Source: Cohnella luojiensis
GTDB taxonomy: Bacteria; Bacillota; Bacilli; Paenibacillales; Paenibacillaceae
NCBI RefSeq assembly: GCF_004564235.1
Contig: NZ_SOMN01000003.1
Location: forward strand, 62,001 to 126,000
Length of the DNA: 64,000 nt
Reading direction: 5' to 3'
Below the pieces are notes generated by a model. It searched no databases, was not told the DNA's origin, and saw only the letters and a list, made by a program, of their open reading frames with translations. How positions within the stretch are numbered: position 1 is the stretch's first letter; each line of letters begins with the position of its first letter. The position numbers and the translations under genes were made by a program. Below are positions 16,342 through 25,946 of the stretch, one piece after another.

Positions 16342-17984
16342 GGAGCGTGGGCAAGATAGAAACGACGGAACATGGAAGCATGGATTTGGACAACGCCGGT
16401 CATCCGGGTCTCTTTCGCGAGAAAGATGAGGGCAATGAACAGCAGAAAGAACATGGCAGATCCTCCGAGGATCATGATCATAGTTCCGAAATCAACCCCT
16501 CTTCTTCAGAGCAAGCGCGTAAGCATCAGAAACGGATTCCGGACGATCTGAAGTCATGGAAAGCTTTGCTAACCGAAACGATCGGCCTGGACAAAAGCTT
16601 CGAAGTTCAAGTCCGAGAGATGACGTTCGGCAACAGAAGGATCGCGTTCCTCTTTCTAAGCGTTTTCACCAAGGACACTTCGCTTACCGAGATCATCAAA
16701 CGTCTCTCTTATCTTGAGCCTGATAGCTTGATGGACCATGATGCCATGCATACCTTCCTAGAACGCTACGTTCCCGCCGTGCAAATCAAGAAGACGACAT
16801 CATTCCCACAGATGATCGACGAAGTGCTGATGGGGAATACTGCATTCTACGTTGACGGGGAACCGGCTGCCCTTATAATCGATGCGAAGGCTTATCCCGC
16901 GCGCACCCCCGAGCAGCCATCGCTGGAAAAGGTCGTGCGCGGCAGCCAAGACGGCTTTACCGAGACGTTGATCGTTAACGTCGCGCTCATACGCAGAAGG
17001 CTGCGCGATCCTAACCTGCGCTTCGAGATGCATAAGGTGGGGAGACGTACGCAAACGGACGTCTGCATCGGATACATCGATGATATCGCGAATACCGAGC
17101 TCGTCGAATCCATCCGGGACAAAATCAAGGCGATCGATATCGATGGAATACCGCTCGCCGATAAGCAACTGGAAGAGATGACCGTGAAAAGCGGGTGGAG
17201 TCCGTTTCCGCTCTTGCGATATACGGAAAGACCGGACGTCGTGGCCGCGCAGCTTCTTGACGGCAGCGTCACTGTACTTGTCGATACTTCCCCAAGCGCG
17301 ATTTTGCTTCCAACCACTTATTTCGATCTCGTGCAGCACGCGGAAGAGAATCGCCAGAATCCCTTTATGGGAACGTATATGCGTTGGGTAAGGTACTTGG
17401 GGATATTAGCTTCGTTATTCCTAATGCCGCTATGGTTCCTTTATAACGAGAGGCAATTCTTGCGTCCGGAATGGCTCTGGTTCGTGGGAGCTGACCAGGC
17501 GGGAGCAATCCCTTTGATCCTGCAGTTTATTATCGCGGAAATCGGAGTGGATTTGCTCAGATTGGCCGCCGTGCATACGCCGGCCCCTCTCGTCACGGCC
17601 ATGTCCCTGCTATCCGCCATCCTGATCGGGGACATCGCGGTCAAGACCGGACTATTCATTAACGAGGTTATTCTCTATATGGCGATTTCGGCGATCGGGA
17701 TGTTCGCTACTCCGAGCTACGAATTAGGTCTCGCGAATCGAATAATCAGGCTTGGGCTGCTGCTATCCGTGTTTTTCTTCCATGAGATCGGATTCGTGTT
17801 GCTTACGACGTTCGTGTTCCTCTATTTGGCCTTCGAGAGATCCTTTAACGCGCCTTACCTTTGGCCGTTCTTGCCCTTTAACGCCACGGCGCTACGGAAC
17901 ATCGTTCTCCGTCGACCCATATCGACGAACAAGAAAAGGTTATCGCTTTATCGGGCGAAGAAGAACCGCAAGCAACCGGTCTAA
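16326..17984 (+). CDS. spoVAF: SpoVAF / GerA-family spore membrane protein
   Basis: A 552-residue protein of the GerA A-subunit family (SpoVAF in the spoVA operon), a homologue of nutrient germinant receptor A subunits in the spore inner membrane. It has an unusually long, acidic and polar N-terminal extension (about residues 15-75, many Glu, His, Ser), a large soluble domain (about 75-345) and a C-terminal membrane domain of about five helices (MRWVRYLGILASLFLMPLWF onward). The start is uncertain: ATG 16326 is inside spoVAB; ATG 16380 is an alternative. Neither has a good ribosome site. Confidence 0.85.
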   Translation: MATPLRSVGKIETTEHGSMDLDNAGHPGLFREKDEGNEQQKEHGRSSEDHDHSSEINPSSSEQARKHQKRIPDDLKSWKALLTETIGLDKSFEVQVREMTFGNRRIAFLFLSVFTKDTSLTEIIKRLSYLEPDSLMDHDAMHTFLERYVPAVQIKKTTSFPQMIDEVLMGNTAFYVDGEPAALIIDAKAYPARTPEQPSLEKVVRGSQDGFTETLIVNVALIRRRLRDPNLRFEMHKVGRRTQTDVCIGYIDDIANTELVESIRDKIKAIDIDGIPLADKQLEEMTVKSGWSPFPLLRYTERPDVVAAQLLDGSVTVLVDTSPSAILLPTTYFDLVQHAEENRQNPFMGTYMRWVRYLGILASLFLMPLWFLYNERQFLRPEWLWFVGADQAGAIPLILQFIIAEIGVDLLRLAAVHTPAPLVTAMSLLSAILIGDIAVKTGLFINEVILYMAISAIGMFATPSYELGLANRIIRLGLLLSVFFFHEIGFVLLTTFVFLYLAFERSFNAPYLWPFLPFNATALRNIVLRRPISTNKKRLSLYRAKKNRKQPV

Positions 17985-18008
17985 AGTTAATAATGCAAAT
18001 GTTGTGGC

Positions 18009-18037
18009 AAATCCTCCATTTCCCCGAGGAGGTTTTT
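18009..18037 (+). terminator. Terminator of the spoVA operon
   Basis: AAATCCTCC pairs with GGAGGTTT around an ATTTCCCC(GA) loop, followed by five T, shortly after the spoVAF stop. Confidence 0.65.
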
Positions 18038-18122
18038 CCGCTATACTCAGGTTAATTATTGCAAACGCCGGATAGCGTCGATATTGACCGTCGCCGGTAA
18101 TTTCGCCAAAGGGGAATTAGAT

Positions 18123-19454
18123 ATGTTCTTACATGGTACGAGCAAAATAAACGGCAAAGGTCATCTTGAGATCGGCGGATGCGACGTAACGGATTTGGCT
18201 CAGGAGTTCGGCACGCCTCTATACATTGTGGACGAGGCTCTCGTACGCCAACGCGCGCGCGAATTCATGGACGCGTTCCGTTCGACGGGATTGCGCCATC
18301 AGGTCGCTTACGCGTCGAAAGCTTTCTGCGTTATGGCCATGTGCCGCGTCGCGGAAGAAGAAGGAATGAGCCTTGACGTCGTGTCCGACGGAGAGTTATA
18401 TACGGCGCTGCAAGCAGGCTTCCCTGCGGAGCGCATCCATTTCCACGGCAACAACAAGACGCCTGAAGAGATCATCATGGCGTTGGAAGCGGGAATCGGC
18501 TGCTTCGTCGTGGACAACTTCAACGAACTGCAGCTTCTGAACGCCTTGGCAGGGGGCAAGGGCAAGCGCGTTAACGTATTGCTCCGCATCACGCCGGGAG
18601 TCGAAGCCCATACGCACGATTACATCTCGACCGGCCAACAGGATTCGAAGTTCGGCTTCGACCTCGGCAACGGAACGGCGTTCAAAGCGATCGAAACCGC
18701 GATCGGTTTGCCGAATCTGAAGGTATTGGGAGTGCATTCCCACATCGGATCGCAGATCTTCGAAGTCGAAGGCTTCCGCATGGCCGTGGAGAAGGTAGCC
18801 GCGTTTGCGGTCGAGATCCGCGACAAGCTGAACCATACGTTCACCGTCCTCAACCTAGGCGGCGGCTTCGGGATTCGTTACGTCGAAGGCGACCAGCCGC
18901 TTCCGGTCGGCGTATATGTAAAGGCGATCGCGGATGCCGTCCGTTCGACTTGCGAGAACGCGAACTTCGCGTTGCCGGAAGTATGGATCGAACCGGGCCG
19001 CAGCATTATCGGCGACGCCGGAACGACTTTGTACACGGTAGGGACAAGCAAAGACATCCCGGGCGTTCGCAAGTATATCGCGGTTGACGGCGGAATGACC
19101 GACAACCCTCGTCCGGCGCTCTACGAATCCAAATACGAGGCGGTTCTTGCGAACCGCGCGAACGATACCCTGGACGAGATCGTCTCGGTAGCCGGCAAAT
19201 GCTGCGAAAGCGGAGATATGCTAATCTGGGATTTGAAGCTTCCACGGGTTCAATCCGGCGACCTGCTTGCGGTATTCTGCACAGGTGCCTATAACTACGC
19301 CATGGCAAGTAATTATAACCGGATCCGTCGTCCGGCGGTCGTATTCGTGAAAGACGGCAAAGCGGATCTCGTCGTCGCGCGGGAAACGTATCACAACATC
19401 GTCGGGAACGACGTCATTCCGCAACGTTTGCAGAAGCAGACGGTTACGAAGTAA
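18123..19454 (+). CDS. lysA: Diaminopimelate decarboxylase
   Basis: PLP enzyme of 443 residues making L-lysine from meso-diaminopimelate, the last step of lysine synthesis. Alanine-racemase-type barrel with PLP Lys in YASKAFCVM (about residue 62), HFHGNNKT, GVHSHIGSQI, glycine loop GGGFGIRY, EPGRSIIG, and the C-terminal CCESGD and GAYNYAM motifs. Start ATG 18123 follows AAAGGGG; the ORF from 18084 lacks a site. In Bacillus lysA also follows the spoVA operon. Confidence 0.95.
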   Translation: MFLHGTSKINGKGHLEIGGCDVTDLAQEFGTPLYIVDEALVRQRAREFMDAFRSTGLRHQVAYASKAFCVMAMCRVAEEEGMSLDVVSDGELYTALQAGFPAERIHFHGNNKTPEEIIMALEAGIGCFVVDNFNELQLLNALAGGKGKRVNVLLRITPGVEAHTHDYISTGQQDSKFGFDLGNGTAFKAIETAIGLPNLKVLGVHSHIGSQIFEVEGFRMAVEKVAAFAVEIRDKLNHTFTVLNLGGGFGIRYVEGDQPLPVGVYVKAIADAVRSTCENANFALPEVWIEPGRSIIGDAGTTLYTVGTSKDIPGVRKYIAVDGGMTDNPRPALYESKYEAVLANRANDTLDEIVSVAGKCCESGDMLIWDLKLPRVQSGDLLAVFCTGAYNYAMASNYNRIRRPAVVFVKDGKADLVVARETYHNIVGNDVIPQRLQKQTVTK

Positions 19455-19488
19455 GATAGATTGAATGGATTCGGGGAGGTTGATAGAT

Positions 19489-19914
19489 TTGTCTAAACAA
19501 GCGGTAATTAAATTAGCAGACGGCAATGAGATCGTATTGGACTTATTCAACGAGGACGCTCCTAACACGGTCGCGAATTTCGAGAAGCTGGCGAATGAAG
19601 GCTTCTATGACGGAATTCCGTTCCATCGCGTTATTCCGGGATTCGTCGCGCAAGGAGGTTGCCCGAACGGCAACGGTACCGGCGGACCGGGATATTCCAT
19701 CAATTGCGAGCACAACAAAAACAAGCACGAGCGCGGAAGCCTTGCAATGGCACATCGCGGACCGAACACGGGCGGAAGCCAATTTTACATTTGCTTTAAT
19801 TCCCAGCCGCATCTGGACGGCGTTCATACCGTATTCGGCAAAGTGTCTTCCGGCATGGAGCATGTCGATGCACTTAAAGGTTTAGACAAGATGGAATCGA
19901 TCCGCGTAAGTTAA
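19489..19914 (+). CDS. ppiB: Peptidyl-prolyl cis-trans isomerase (cyclophilin)
   Basis: A 141-residue cytoplasmic cyclophilin that speeds proline isomerisation in folding proteins. Seen: [13 protein letters not shown] with the catalytic Arg (about residue 45), GGSQFYICF and [11 protein letters not shown]. The TTG at 19489 is favoured because GGGGAGGT lies 8-9 bases before it; an ATG at 19465 has no site. lysA-ppiB order matches Bacillus. The chain ends slightly shorter than B. subtilis PpiB. Confidence 0.93.
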   Translation: MSKQAVIKLADGNEIVLDLFNEDAPNTVANFEKLANEGFYDGIPFHRVIPGFVAQGGCPNGNGTGGPGYSINCEHNKNKHERGSLAMAHRGPNTGGSQFYICFNSQPHLDGVHTVFGKVSSGMEHVDALKGLDKMESIRVS

Positions 19915-20004
19915 ATTTTATTACACCTTCTGCTCAACCCGTGCTCCTGCCCTCCGGCATGGCGCATGGGTTTTGTCGGATAATCATCCTGTACCGTCAT
20001 GATT

Positions 20005-20050
20005 AAACGCCGGAACCTTCTGATAAATAAGCGGTTTCGGCGTTTTTTAT
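20005..20050 (+). terminator. Intrinsic terminator of ppiB
   Basis: AAACGCCG-AACC pairs with GGTT-CGGCGTTT around a 15-base loop, followed by six T. Confidence 0.8.
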
Positions 20051-20087
20051 GTTTCAAAAATAGGCTTGTGAATGTTGATAATAATTT

Positions 20088-20669
20088 TTATTGTAGATTG
20101 GGATTGAAAGGTGTTGGATTGCGGTTTTGGATAACTTCTTGGAATAGGTAGTTTTGATTTTGATCTAGTGTCGTCCCTGATTTCAAGCCGAGTATTCTCT
20201 CAAAATCACCGATGGTCAGCGGTTTCGCATGTTCCATAAACTCATAACCTACTTGTCCATTAGGCTCTAAAGTAGCCGTTTTGACATCGCTGATATTAGA
20301 AATTCCTAATTGACGAAGCCTTGTCTCCAATTGATCAACAGTCATGCGCATCGTACGCAGGCTCTGCTGAACAATTTGTCCGTTCTGAATGACTATCTTT
20401 GAACGCCCAGCCATTAATTTCTCGAACCAGTCAAATTTAATTTGTAAAAATTCAATAATTAAAAGACTCCCTACGAAAACTGCAGCTGAACCGATAGCTA
20501 TCCACATTTGATTGTTAGCAATTGGTTGAACAATAGTCGTACCAATCGAAATCATTATTACAGTAGTGGCTACTGTCATTTGGGAGATGGACTTTCTTCC
20601 TGAGATTCGCAGAAGTACCATTCCGGCAAGGACTACAATGGCGGATTTCCAAATCCAAGTTAGATCCAT
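20088..20669 (-). CDS. DUF421 (YetF/YcaP-type) membrane protein
   Basis: A 193-residue protein with three N-terminal membrane helices (about residues 8-75) and the DUF421 cytoplasmic domain: LLRISGRKSISQMT, then GRSKIVIQNGQIV and LRQLGISNISDVKTATLEPNG. YetF-type proteins are common in spore formers, some linked to spores, but the biochemical role is not known. TAAGGAG precedes the ATG on the minus strand. It stands alone between ppiB and the riboflavin leader, with base composition more AT-rich than its neighbours, which could mean later acquisition. Confidence 0.85.
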   Translation of the reverse strand: MDLTWIWKSAIVVLAGMVLLRISGRKSISQMTVATTVIMISIGTTIVQPIANNQMWIAIGSAAVFVGSLLIIEFLQIKFDWFEKLMAGRSKIVIQNGQIVQQSLRTMRMTVDQLETRLRQLGISNISDVKTATLEPNGQVGYEFMEHAKPLTIGDFERILGLKSGTTLDQNQNYLFQEVIQNRNPTPFNPNLQ

Positions 20670-20805
20670 CTTTTCACTCCTTAATCGTTAATTAGGGATG
20701 CAAGTTAAACTGTGCAATTTTCAAATATTTATTCAACTGGAATGTAGCTTTGCCGATCGGCGGGGGAAATATTGCAGGGGAATAATTAAACTATCGTGAC
20801 GCTTT

Positions 20806-20888
20806 CTTTGAATGGTTATAAGCCGACGAAGAGCAGGGATGAGAATCCTTGCTTTTTTCTTTGTTCAGTGATAATATTCCATTCAAAG
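20806..20888. repeat. Nested inverted repeat with terminator-like core
   Basis: A perfect 10-bp inverted repeat, CTTTGAATGG (20806-20815) and CCATTCAAAG (20879-20888), encloses an inner hairpin AGCAGGGAT / ATCCTTGCT (20832-20853) followed by six T. No gene reads into it. It lies in the 20670-21016 gap, where I see no supported coding sequence. Confidence 0.6.
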
Positions 20889-21016
20889 TTACGTTATTGT
20901 ATTTCGGTTTCAACTCAGTGCTTTCGGTAGGTTTTCGATAGGGCAATATCGGAAATGGCAATGCACTTTTGATAACGAATAATACATTATCGTTAACAAT
21001 AATTTTTGTCGCTAAA

Positions 21017-21203
21017 CCTTCGGGGCGGGGCGTAATTCCCCACCGGCGGTGATCGGCAGCAAAGCCGTAATAGAGGAATCTATAAGGGCTCGCAGCCGTC
21101 AGTCCGTGACCCGTCATCGCTGCTTCCGGAACAACCGGCGGGCGTGGTGCGGTGGATCTGGTGAAATTCCGGGACCGACAGTTATAGTCTGGATGGGAGA
21201 AGG
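21017..21203 (+). ncRNA. FMN riboswitch (RFN element)
   Basis: The conserved RFN core is plain: closing stem CCTTC (21017-21021) with GAAGG (21199-21203), GGGGCGTAATTCCCCACCGG at the 5' side, GGTGAAATTCCGGGACCGAC on the 3' side and the signature AGTCTGGATGGGAGAAGG. It binds FMN and lowers expression of the riboflavin operon that follows. The variable central arm is long. A terminator hairpin follows at 21262. Confidence 0.96.
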
Positions 21204-21261
21204 AAGCGCAGCGCGGTCATGCCGTGTCCATAGAAGCAATGACAGCCGTAAGTTTTAGAAT

Positions 21262-21294
21262 AAGAGGAACATCGGCTTTATATGTTCTTTTTTT
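21262..21294 (+). terminator. Riboswitch-controlled terminator 1
   Basis: AAGAGGAACAT pairs with ATGTTCTTTTTTT around a 9-base loop and ends in a seven-T run, 58 bases after the aptamer. Likely the expression platform that forms when FMN is bound. Confidence 0.8.
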
Positions 21295-21450
21295 CACAAA
21301 CCTGCGACTGCGACAGGCTGTTTCAGATTGCTCTTGCATGGTGTTTGCCTTGCTTGTCTAAGGTAATTTCATTGTGCTTGTTCGGCAGCTTCTGTTTCCT
21401 TTGCTTTTCAGGACATGGCCTGAAGGTTTCTTTTCGCTGTGCATCTACTA

Positions 21451-21480
21451 CCCCCGAGGCATTTTTCTCGGGGGTTTTCT
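21451..21480 (+). terminator. Second leader terminator before ribD
   Basis: CCCCCGAG pairs perfectly with CTCGGGGG around GCATTTTT, followed by TTTTCT, 56 bases before ribD. With the hairpin at 21262 it makes two terminators in one leader. The 160 bases between them are T-rich and I see no gene there. Confidence 0.8.
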
Positions 21481-21536
21481 GTTTGCTCCTTAGTTAACTG
21501 CGAAGCTGTTATACCTGGCTGGAAAGGATGTAGCAA

Positions 21537-22685
21537 GTGGAGCTATTGAACGATGAGTATTACATGCAATTAGCGTTGAATCTAGCGGGTAGCGCAACCG
21601 GTCAGACCGGCGTAAATCCCGTTGTCGGCTGCGTGGTCGTTCATGGCGGACGTATTGTCGGGATGGGCGCTCATCTCAAGCGCGGCGAAGGACATGCGGA
21701 GGTGCTCGCGTTGAACATGGCCGGAGATCAAGCCCGAGAGGCGACGGCCTATGTGACTTTGGAGCCTTGCAGTCATTACGGCAGGACGCCGCCATGTTGC
21801 GATCGGCTCATTGCGGAGGGGGTATCGCGAGTCGTCGTGGCTACCGTCGATCCTAATCCTCTAGTGTCAGGCCGCGGCATCGAGCGTCTGCGCGAGGCGG
21901 GCATTCAAGTGGAAGTCGGCGTCCTTGAACCTCAGGCGATCGCGCAGAACGAAGCATTCAATAAATCCATCCTGACGGGTACTCCTTTCGTGACGTTGAA
22001 GACCGCCATAACGCTGGATGGAAGAATCGCGACTCGGACCGGCCACAGCCGTTGGATAACCGGACCCGAGTCGAGGGCGGCGGTGCATACGCTGCGGCAT
22101 CGCCATAATGCTATTATGGTGGGCGTGGACACCGTGCTATCGGACGATCCCGAGCTGACGACGAGATTAACCGTTCCGGGGATAAACCCGACGAGAATCA
22201 TCGTCGACTCCAAGCTTAGGGTTTCGGAAACGGCGCGGGTATTGAACGATGCGGCCGCCACGTTCGTATTGACGACGGGACGCGCCGATCAGGAGAAGTC
22301 GGAACGATTGCAAGAGCTTGGCGTCGAAGTGATAGAGTGCGGCGAAGGACCGCGAGTCGATCTTGTAAAAGCGATGAGCATTTTGGGCGAACGGGGCATC
22401 GGTTCGATCCTTCTGGAAGGCGGCGGAGTATTGAACGGCGCGATGCTTGAAGCCGGGTTAATCGACAAGGTAATGCTATTCTACGCTCCCGTCATCGTCG
22501 GGGGGGAAGGATCGCCGGCCGCCTTCGCCTTCTCGGGACCGGAAGAGATGTCATCTGCCTTGCGCTTGAAAAACGTCACGATGCAAACCTACGGCGAGGA
22601 TTGGTGCATCACAGGGTATCCTGCGGGCAGAGCGGCTGAGACGTTTACCGGTGCTGGAGCACTCTCCGATAAGGAGGACAATTAA
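21537..22685 (+). CDS. ribD: Bifunctional pyrimidine deaminase / reductase RibD
   Basis: Cytoplasmic enzyme of 382 residues for two steps of riboflavin synthesis: deamination of the GTP-derived pyrimidine and reduction of its ribose. N-terminal deaminase with zinc motifs GEGHAEVLAL (about residues 49-58) and EPCSHYGRTPPCC (about 77-89); C-terminal reductase with TLDGRIAT, SRWITG, VGVDTVLSDDP, LLEGGGVLNG and the GGEGSPAAF loop. Start GTG 21537 follows AAAGGATG. First gene of the operon behind the FMN riboswitch. Confidence 0.96.
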   Translation: MELLNDEYYMQLALNLAGSATGQTGVNPVVGCVVVHGGRIVGMGAHLKRGEGHAEVLALNMAGDQAREATAYVTLEPCSHYGRTPPCCDRLIAEGVSRVVVATVDPNPLVSGRGIERLREAGIQVEVGVLEPQAIAQNEAFNKSILTGTPFVTLKTAITLDGRIATRTGHSRWITGPESRAAVHTLRHRHNAIMVGVDTVLSDDPELTTRLTVPGINPTRIIVDSKLRVSETARVLNDAAATFVLTTGRADQEKSERLQELGVEVIECGEGPRVDLVKAMSILGERGIGSILLEGGGVLNGAMLEAGLIDKVMLFYAPVIVGGEGSPAAFAFSGPEEMSSALRLKNVTMQTYGEDWCITGYPAGRAAETFTGAGALSDKEDN

Positions 22686-22686
22686 A

Positions 22687-23358
22687 ATGTTTACGGGACT
22701 CATTGAAGAGATAGGCGTGCTCCGATCGGTTCAACGACGGGGCGAAGCGATGATTCTTACCATTAGCGCGAATAAAGTCCTTGCCGATGTGAAGATGGGA
22801 GACAGCATTTCCGTTAACGGAGTCTGCCTTACCGTAGTCGAATTCGATCGTAACGGCTTCTCCGTGGACGTCATGCCGGAAACTTTCCGGTTGACGAACC
22901 TCAAATCCATAAAGCAAGGCAGTTCTTTGAACTTGGAGAGAGCCATGATGGCCGGAGGCAGATTCGGCGGACATCTCGTTCAAGGGCACGTGGACGGAAC
23001 GGGGACGATAAAAGGCAGAATCGCCGAAGCGAATGCCGTCGTGTTTACGATTGAGCCGAATGACCCGCAATTGCTGCGGCACGTGGTGCAGCAGGGTTCG
23101 GTGACGCTTGACGGAATTAGCCTAACGGTTATTGCGGTTGATCGCGATGCATGCGCTTTTTCCGTTTCCATCATTCCGCACACGCTGAGAGAAACGGTGC
23201 TTCAACATAAGCATCCGGGAGACACGTTGAATATCGAATGCGATATTCTCGGAAAGTACGTCGACCATCTGCTTAACTTTCGGGATAGTCATAGTTCACC
23301 AACCCGCAAGGCGGGCGGTCTAACGGAGTCGATATTGCGCGATAATGGATTTATGTGA
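22687..23358 (+). CDS. ribE: Riboflavin synthase, alpha subunit
   Basis: A 223-residue enzyme that dismutates two lumazines to riboflavin. Two tandem barrel domains are visible: [10 protein letters not shown] and [11 protein letters not shown] in the first, [12 protein letters not shown] and [12 protein letters not shown] in the second. ATG 22687 has AAGGAGG 9 bases upstream, which overlaps the end of ribD. The longer frame from 22651 has no site. Confidence 0.95.
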   Translation: MFTGLIEEIGVLRSVQRRGEAMILTISANKVLADVKMGDSISVNGVCLTVVEFDRNGFSVDVMPETFRLTNLKSIKQGSSLNLERAMMAGGRFGGHLVQGHVDGTGTIKGRIAEANAVVFTIEPNDPQLLRHVVQQGSVTLDGISLTVIAVDRDACAFSVSIIPHTLRETVLQHKHPGDTLNIECDILGKYVDHLLNFRDSHSSPTRKAGGLTESILRDNGFM

Positions 23359-23372
23359 AAGGAGCGAGGGAA

Positions 23373-24593
23373 ATGGCACAAACCCGGTTTAATACCATAG
23401 AAGAAGCGATCCAAGATTTAATGAACGGTAAGATGGTCATCGTCGTAGACGACGAGGACCGCGAGAACGAGGGAGATCTTATCGCGCTCGCGGATAAGGC
23501 GACGCCGGAGGTCATTAACTTCATGATCAGAGAGGCGAGAGGTCTGCTGTGCGTCCCGATCACGCAAGAGAGAGCCGATGCTCTTGACCTGCCGCCGATG
23601 GTCAGTCACAATACGGATTATCATGGAACGGCGTTCACCGTTTCCGTGGACCATATTTCCACGACGACGGGTATATCCGCACCAGAACGTTCGCTCTCCG
23701 TCAAAGCTTTAATTGATCCATCGACGAAGCCCGGGGACTTCCGTAGACCCGGTCATATTTTCCCGCTAATCGCCAAGAAAGGCGGCGTCCTTAGACGCGC
23801 AGGCCATACGGAAGCGGCTATTGATCTCGCTAACATGTGCGGCGCCTCTCCTGCCGCGGTGATCTGCGAGATTATCAAGGAAGACGGAACGATGGCTAGG
23901 CTTCCCGATCTGGAGATTTTCGCGGAGCAACACTCCATGAAGCTCATTACGATCAAGGATATGATCCAGTACCGTAACGAGAAGGAAAAGCTGGTCAAGA
24001 GGGAAGTAGAGGTCAGAATGCCAACCGACTTCGGAACCTTTCAAGCAATCGCCTATACGAACGACGTCGATAACAAGGAGCATGTCGCTTTCGTCAAGGG
24101 CGAGATCGACAGCTCGAAACCCGTGCTCGTGCGCGTCCATTCGGAATGCTTGACGGGAGACGTGTTTCATTCCCATCGATGCGATTGCGGACCTCAGCTC
24201 GAGGCGGCGCTAAAGCAAATCGATGAAGCCGGAAGCGGCGTGCTGCTCTACATGAGGCAGGAGGGCCGTGGCATCGGTCTCATCAACAAATTGCGCGCTT
24301 ACAGCCTGCAAGAGCAGGGATTGGACACGGTGGAGGCGAATATTAAGCTGGGGTTTGCTCCCGATTTGCGGAATTATGGCATCGGGGCTCAAATTTTGAA
24401 GGATCTCGGCATCAAGGATATGCGGTTGATGACGAACAATCCGCGCAAGATCAAAGGGTTAGAAGGCTACGGCCTGAATGTCGTGGAACGCGTTCCCATT
24501 CAGATGTTGGAGAACGAAGACAATACCGGATACCTTCACACCAAGAAAGCTAAGCTAGGTCACCTCTTGTCCTTTAAGGGCGAGCAGGAATAA
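23373..24593 (+). CDS. ribBA: Bifunctional DHBP synthase / GTP cyclohydrolase II
   Basis: A 406-residue fusion catalysing both entry reactions of riboflavin synthesis. RibB half: [10 protein letters not shown] (about residues 27-36), HTEAAIDLA. RibA half from about 205: [20 protein letters not shown] with the three zinc cysteines, [19 protein letters not shown] 23373 follows AAAGGAGCGAGG; ATG 23355 is in frame but overlaps the ribE end without a site. Confidence 0.96.
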   Translation: MAQTRFNTIEEAIQDLMNGKMVIVVDDEDRENEGDLIALADKATPEVINFMIREARGLLCVPITQERADALDLPPMVSHNTDYHGTAFTVSVDHISTTTGISAPERSLSVKALIDPSTKPGDFRRPGHIFPLIAKKGGVLRRAGHTEAAIDLANMCGASPAAVICEIIKEDGTMARLPDLEIFAEQHSMKLITIKDMIQYRNEKEKLVKREVEVRMPTDFGTFQAIAYTNDVDNKEHVAFVKGEIDSSKPVLVRVHSECLTGDVFHSHRCDCGPQLEAALKQIDEAGSGVLLYMRQEGRGIGLINKLRAYSLQEQGLDTVEANIKLGFAPDLRNYGIGAQILKDLGIKDMRLMTNNPRKIKGLEGYGLNVVERVPIQMLENEDNTGYLHTKKAKLGHLLSFKGEQE

Positions 24594-24641
24594 GAAATAT
24601 AAGAAACTTTTTTCAAAACCAACCATGAGAGGATGAATGAA

Positions 24642-25112
24642 ATGTCAGTCGTATACGAAGGTCATTTAATTTCCAAGGGGTTAAAATACGGGATTGTTGT
24701 CGGCAGGTTCAACGAGTTTATCACGTCCAAGCTATTAGGCGGCGCATTAGACGCGTTGAAACGCCACGGCGCGGAAGAGAGCGAAGTCGAGATCGCTTGG
24801 GTACCTGGAGCGTTCGAGATCCCTTTTATCGCGCAAAAGCTTGCGGAAAGCGGTAAATACGATGCCGTCATCACGCTCGGCGCCGTTATTCGCGGATCGA
24901 CTCCGCATTTCGACTATGTTTGCAATGAAGTAGCCAAGGGCGTTGCATCAATCTCGCTAAAAACGGGCGTTCCAACCATATTCGGAGTGTTGACCACGGA
25001 CAGCATCGAGCAAGCGGTTGAGCGCGCGGGCACGAAAGCCGGCAACAAAGGCTGGGAAGCGGCGTCTACGGCAATCGAGATGGCGAACCTTACCCGCGAG
25101 ATTACGGGCTGA
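24642..25112 (+). CDS. ribH: 6,7-dimethyl-8-ribityllumazine synthase
   Basis: A 156-residue subunit of the lumazine synthase capsid, joining the pyrimidine and butanone phosphate. Seen: [13 protein letters not shown] (about residues 19-31), [23 protein letters not shown] with the catalytic His, and FGVLTTD. AGAGGATG precedes ATG 24642; ATG 24633 is an in-frame alternative. Last gene of the rib operon; the ribT gene found next in B. subtilis is not here. Confidence 0.95.
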   Translation: MSVVYEGHLISKGLKYGIVVGRFNEFITSKLLGGALDALKRHGAEESEVEIAWVPGAFEIPFIAQKLAESGKYDAVITLGAVIRGSTPHFDYVCNEVAKGVASISLKTGVPTIFGVLTTDSIEQAVERAGTKAGNKGWEAASTAIEMANLTREITG

Positions 25113-25154
25113 GCTTAACGAGTAAGAATCAATCAGTTAGGAGGAGAAACCCGC

Positions 25155-25946
25155 GTGGCGATGCTGTACAAGCTTGAAACGTTCGAAGGCCCGCTAGATC
25201 TGCTGCTGCATTTAATCGACAAGGCAGAAATCGATATACAGGATATATCGATCAACGATATTACGGATCAGTATATGGAGTATCTGGGGGCCATGCAGGA
25301 GTTGGAGCTTGATATCACCAGCGAGTTTCTCGTCATGGCCGCGACGCTGCTCTCCATGAAGAGCCGGGGATTGCTTCCGAAGCCGCCGGTTACCGAAGAG
25401 CCTTGGCTTACGGTGGAGGACGACGAGTACTTGGATCCGCGCGAGGAATTGATTCGCAAGCTGATCGAATACCGCAAGTTCAAATCGGTTGCCGGGCAGC
25501 TTAGGGAGAAGGAATGGGATCGAAGCCAAGTCTATACCCGGGAGCCCGCGGACTTGTCGCCTTTCGAGAAAGTCGTTCAAACCAATCCGGTCGAGGGCTT
25601 GCATGTGGATGATTTGGTTAACGCGTTTCAGAAAGCGATGAGACGACTTGCCGGACGCCATCGGGTTTCCTCGATTCGCAAAGACGAGATTTCCGTAAAA
25701 GATCGGATCAACGATATTATCGATACGTTGAAAAGCAGATCCCACGACGGGAAACTGTTGTTCTCTCAACTGCTTGGGGACGAGGACGATCGCCAGGAAA
25801 TCGTGGTCACTTTCCTGGCTATCTTGGAGTTGATGAAGCGAAAGTGGATTTCCTGCCACCAGAACGCTTTGTTCGACGAAATCGTGTTGATGTGGACGGG
25901 GAGAGAGGTTAACCATGGATTACTCGACATTGAAATCAGTACTTGA
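25155..25946 (+). CDS. scpA: Segregation and condensation protein A
   Basis: Kleisin of 263 residues that bridges the SMC dimer for chromosome condensation. Seen: N-terminal FEGPLDLLLHLIDKAEIDI (about residues 9-27), DISINDITDQY, EFLVMAATLLSMKS, and a C-terminal winged-helix region (VVTFLAILELMKRK). GTG 25155 has AGGAGGAG upstream; ATG 25161 is also possible. It overlaps scpB by 32 bases. Confidence 0.95.
   Translation: MAMLYKLETFEGPLDLLLHLIDKAEIDIQDISINDITDQYMEYLGAMQELELDITSEFLVMAATLLSMKSRGLLPKPPVTEEPWLTVEDDEYLDPREELIRKLIEYRKFKSVAGQLREKEWDRSQVYTREPADLSPFEKVVQTNPVEGLHVDDLVNAFQKAMRRLAGRHRVSSIRKDEISVKDRINDIIDTLKSRSHDGKLLFSQLLGDEDDRQEIVVTFLAILELMKRKWISCHQNALFDEIVLMWTGREVNHGLLDIEIST

Noticed and set aside
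16326..16379. Frameshift between spoVAB and spoVAF
   Set aside because: Both proteins have complete family-like ends; the overlap is a normal compact operon junction.
20791..21117. Open frame of 108 codons on the minus strand
   Set aside because: It runs through the FMN riboswitch on the opposite strand, has no ribosome site and no family-like sequence.
21282..21497. Open frame of 71 codons in the ribD leader
   Set aside because: It starts inside one terminator hairpin and ends through another; composition is T-rich low-complexity and no ribosome site is present.
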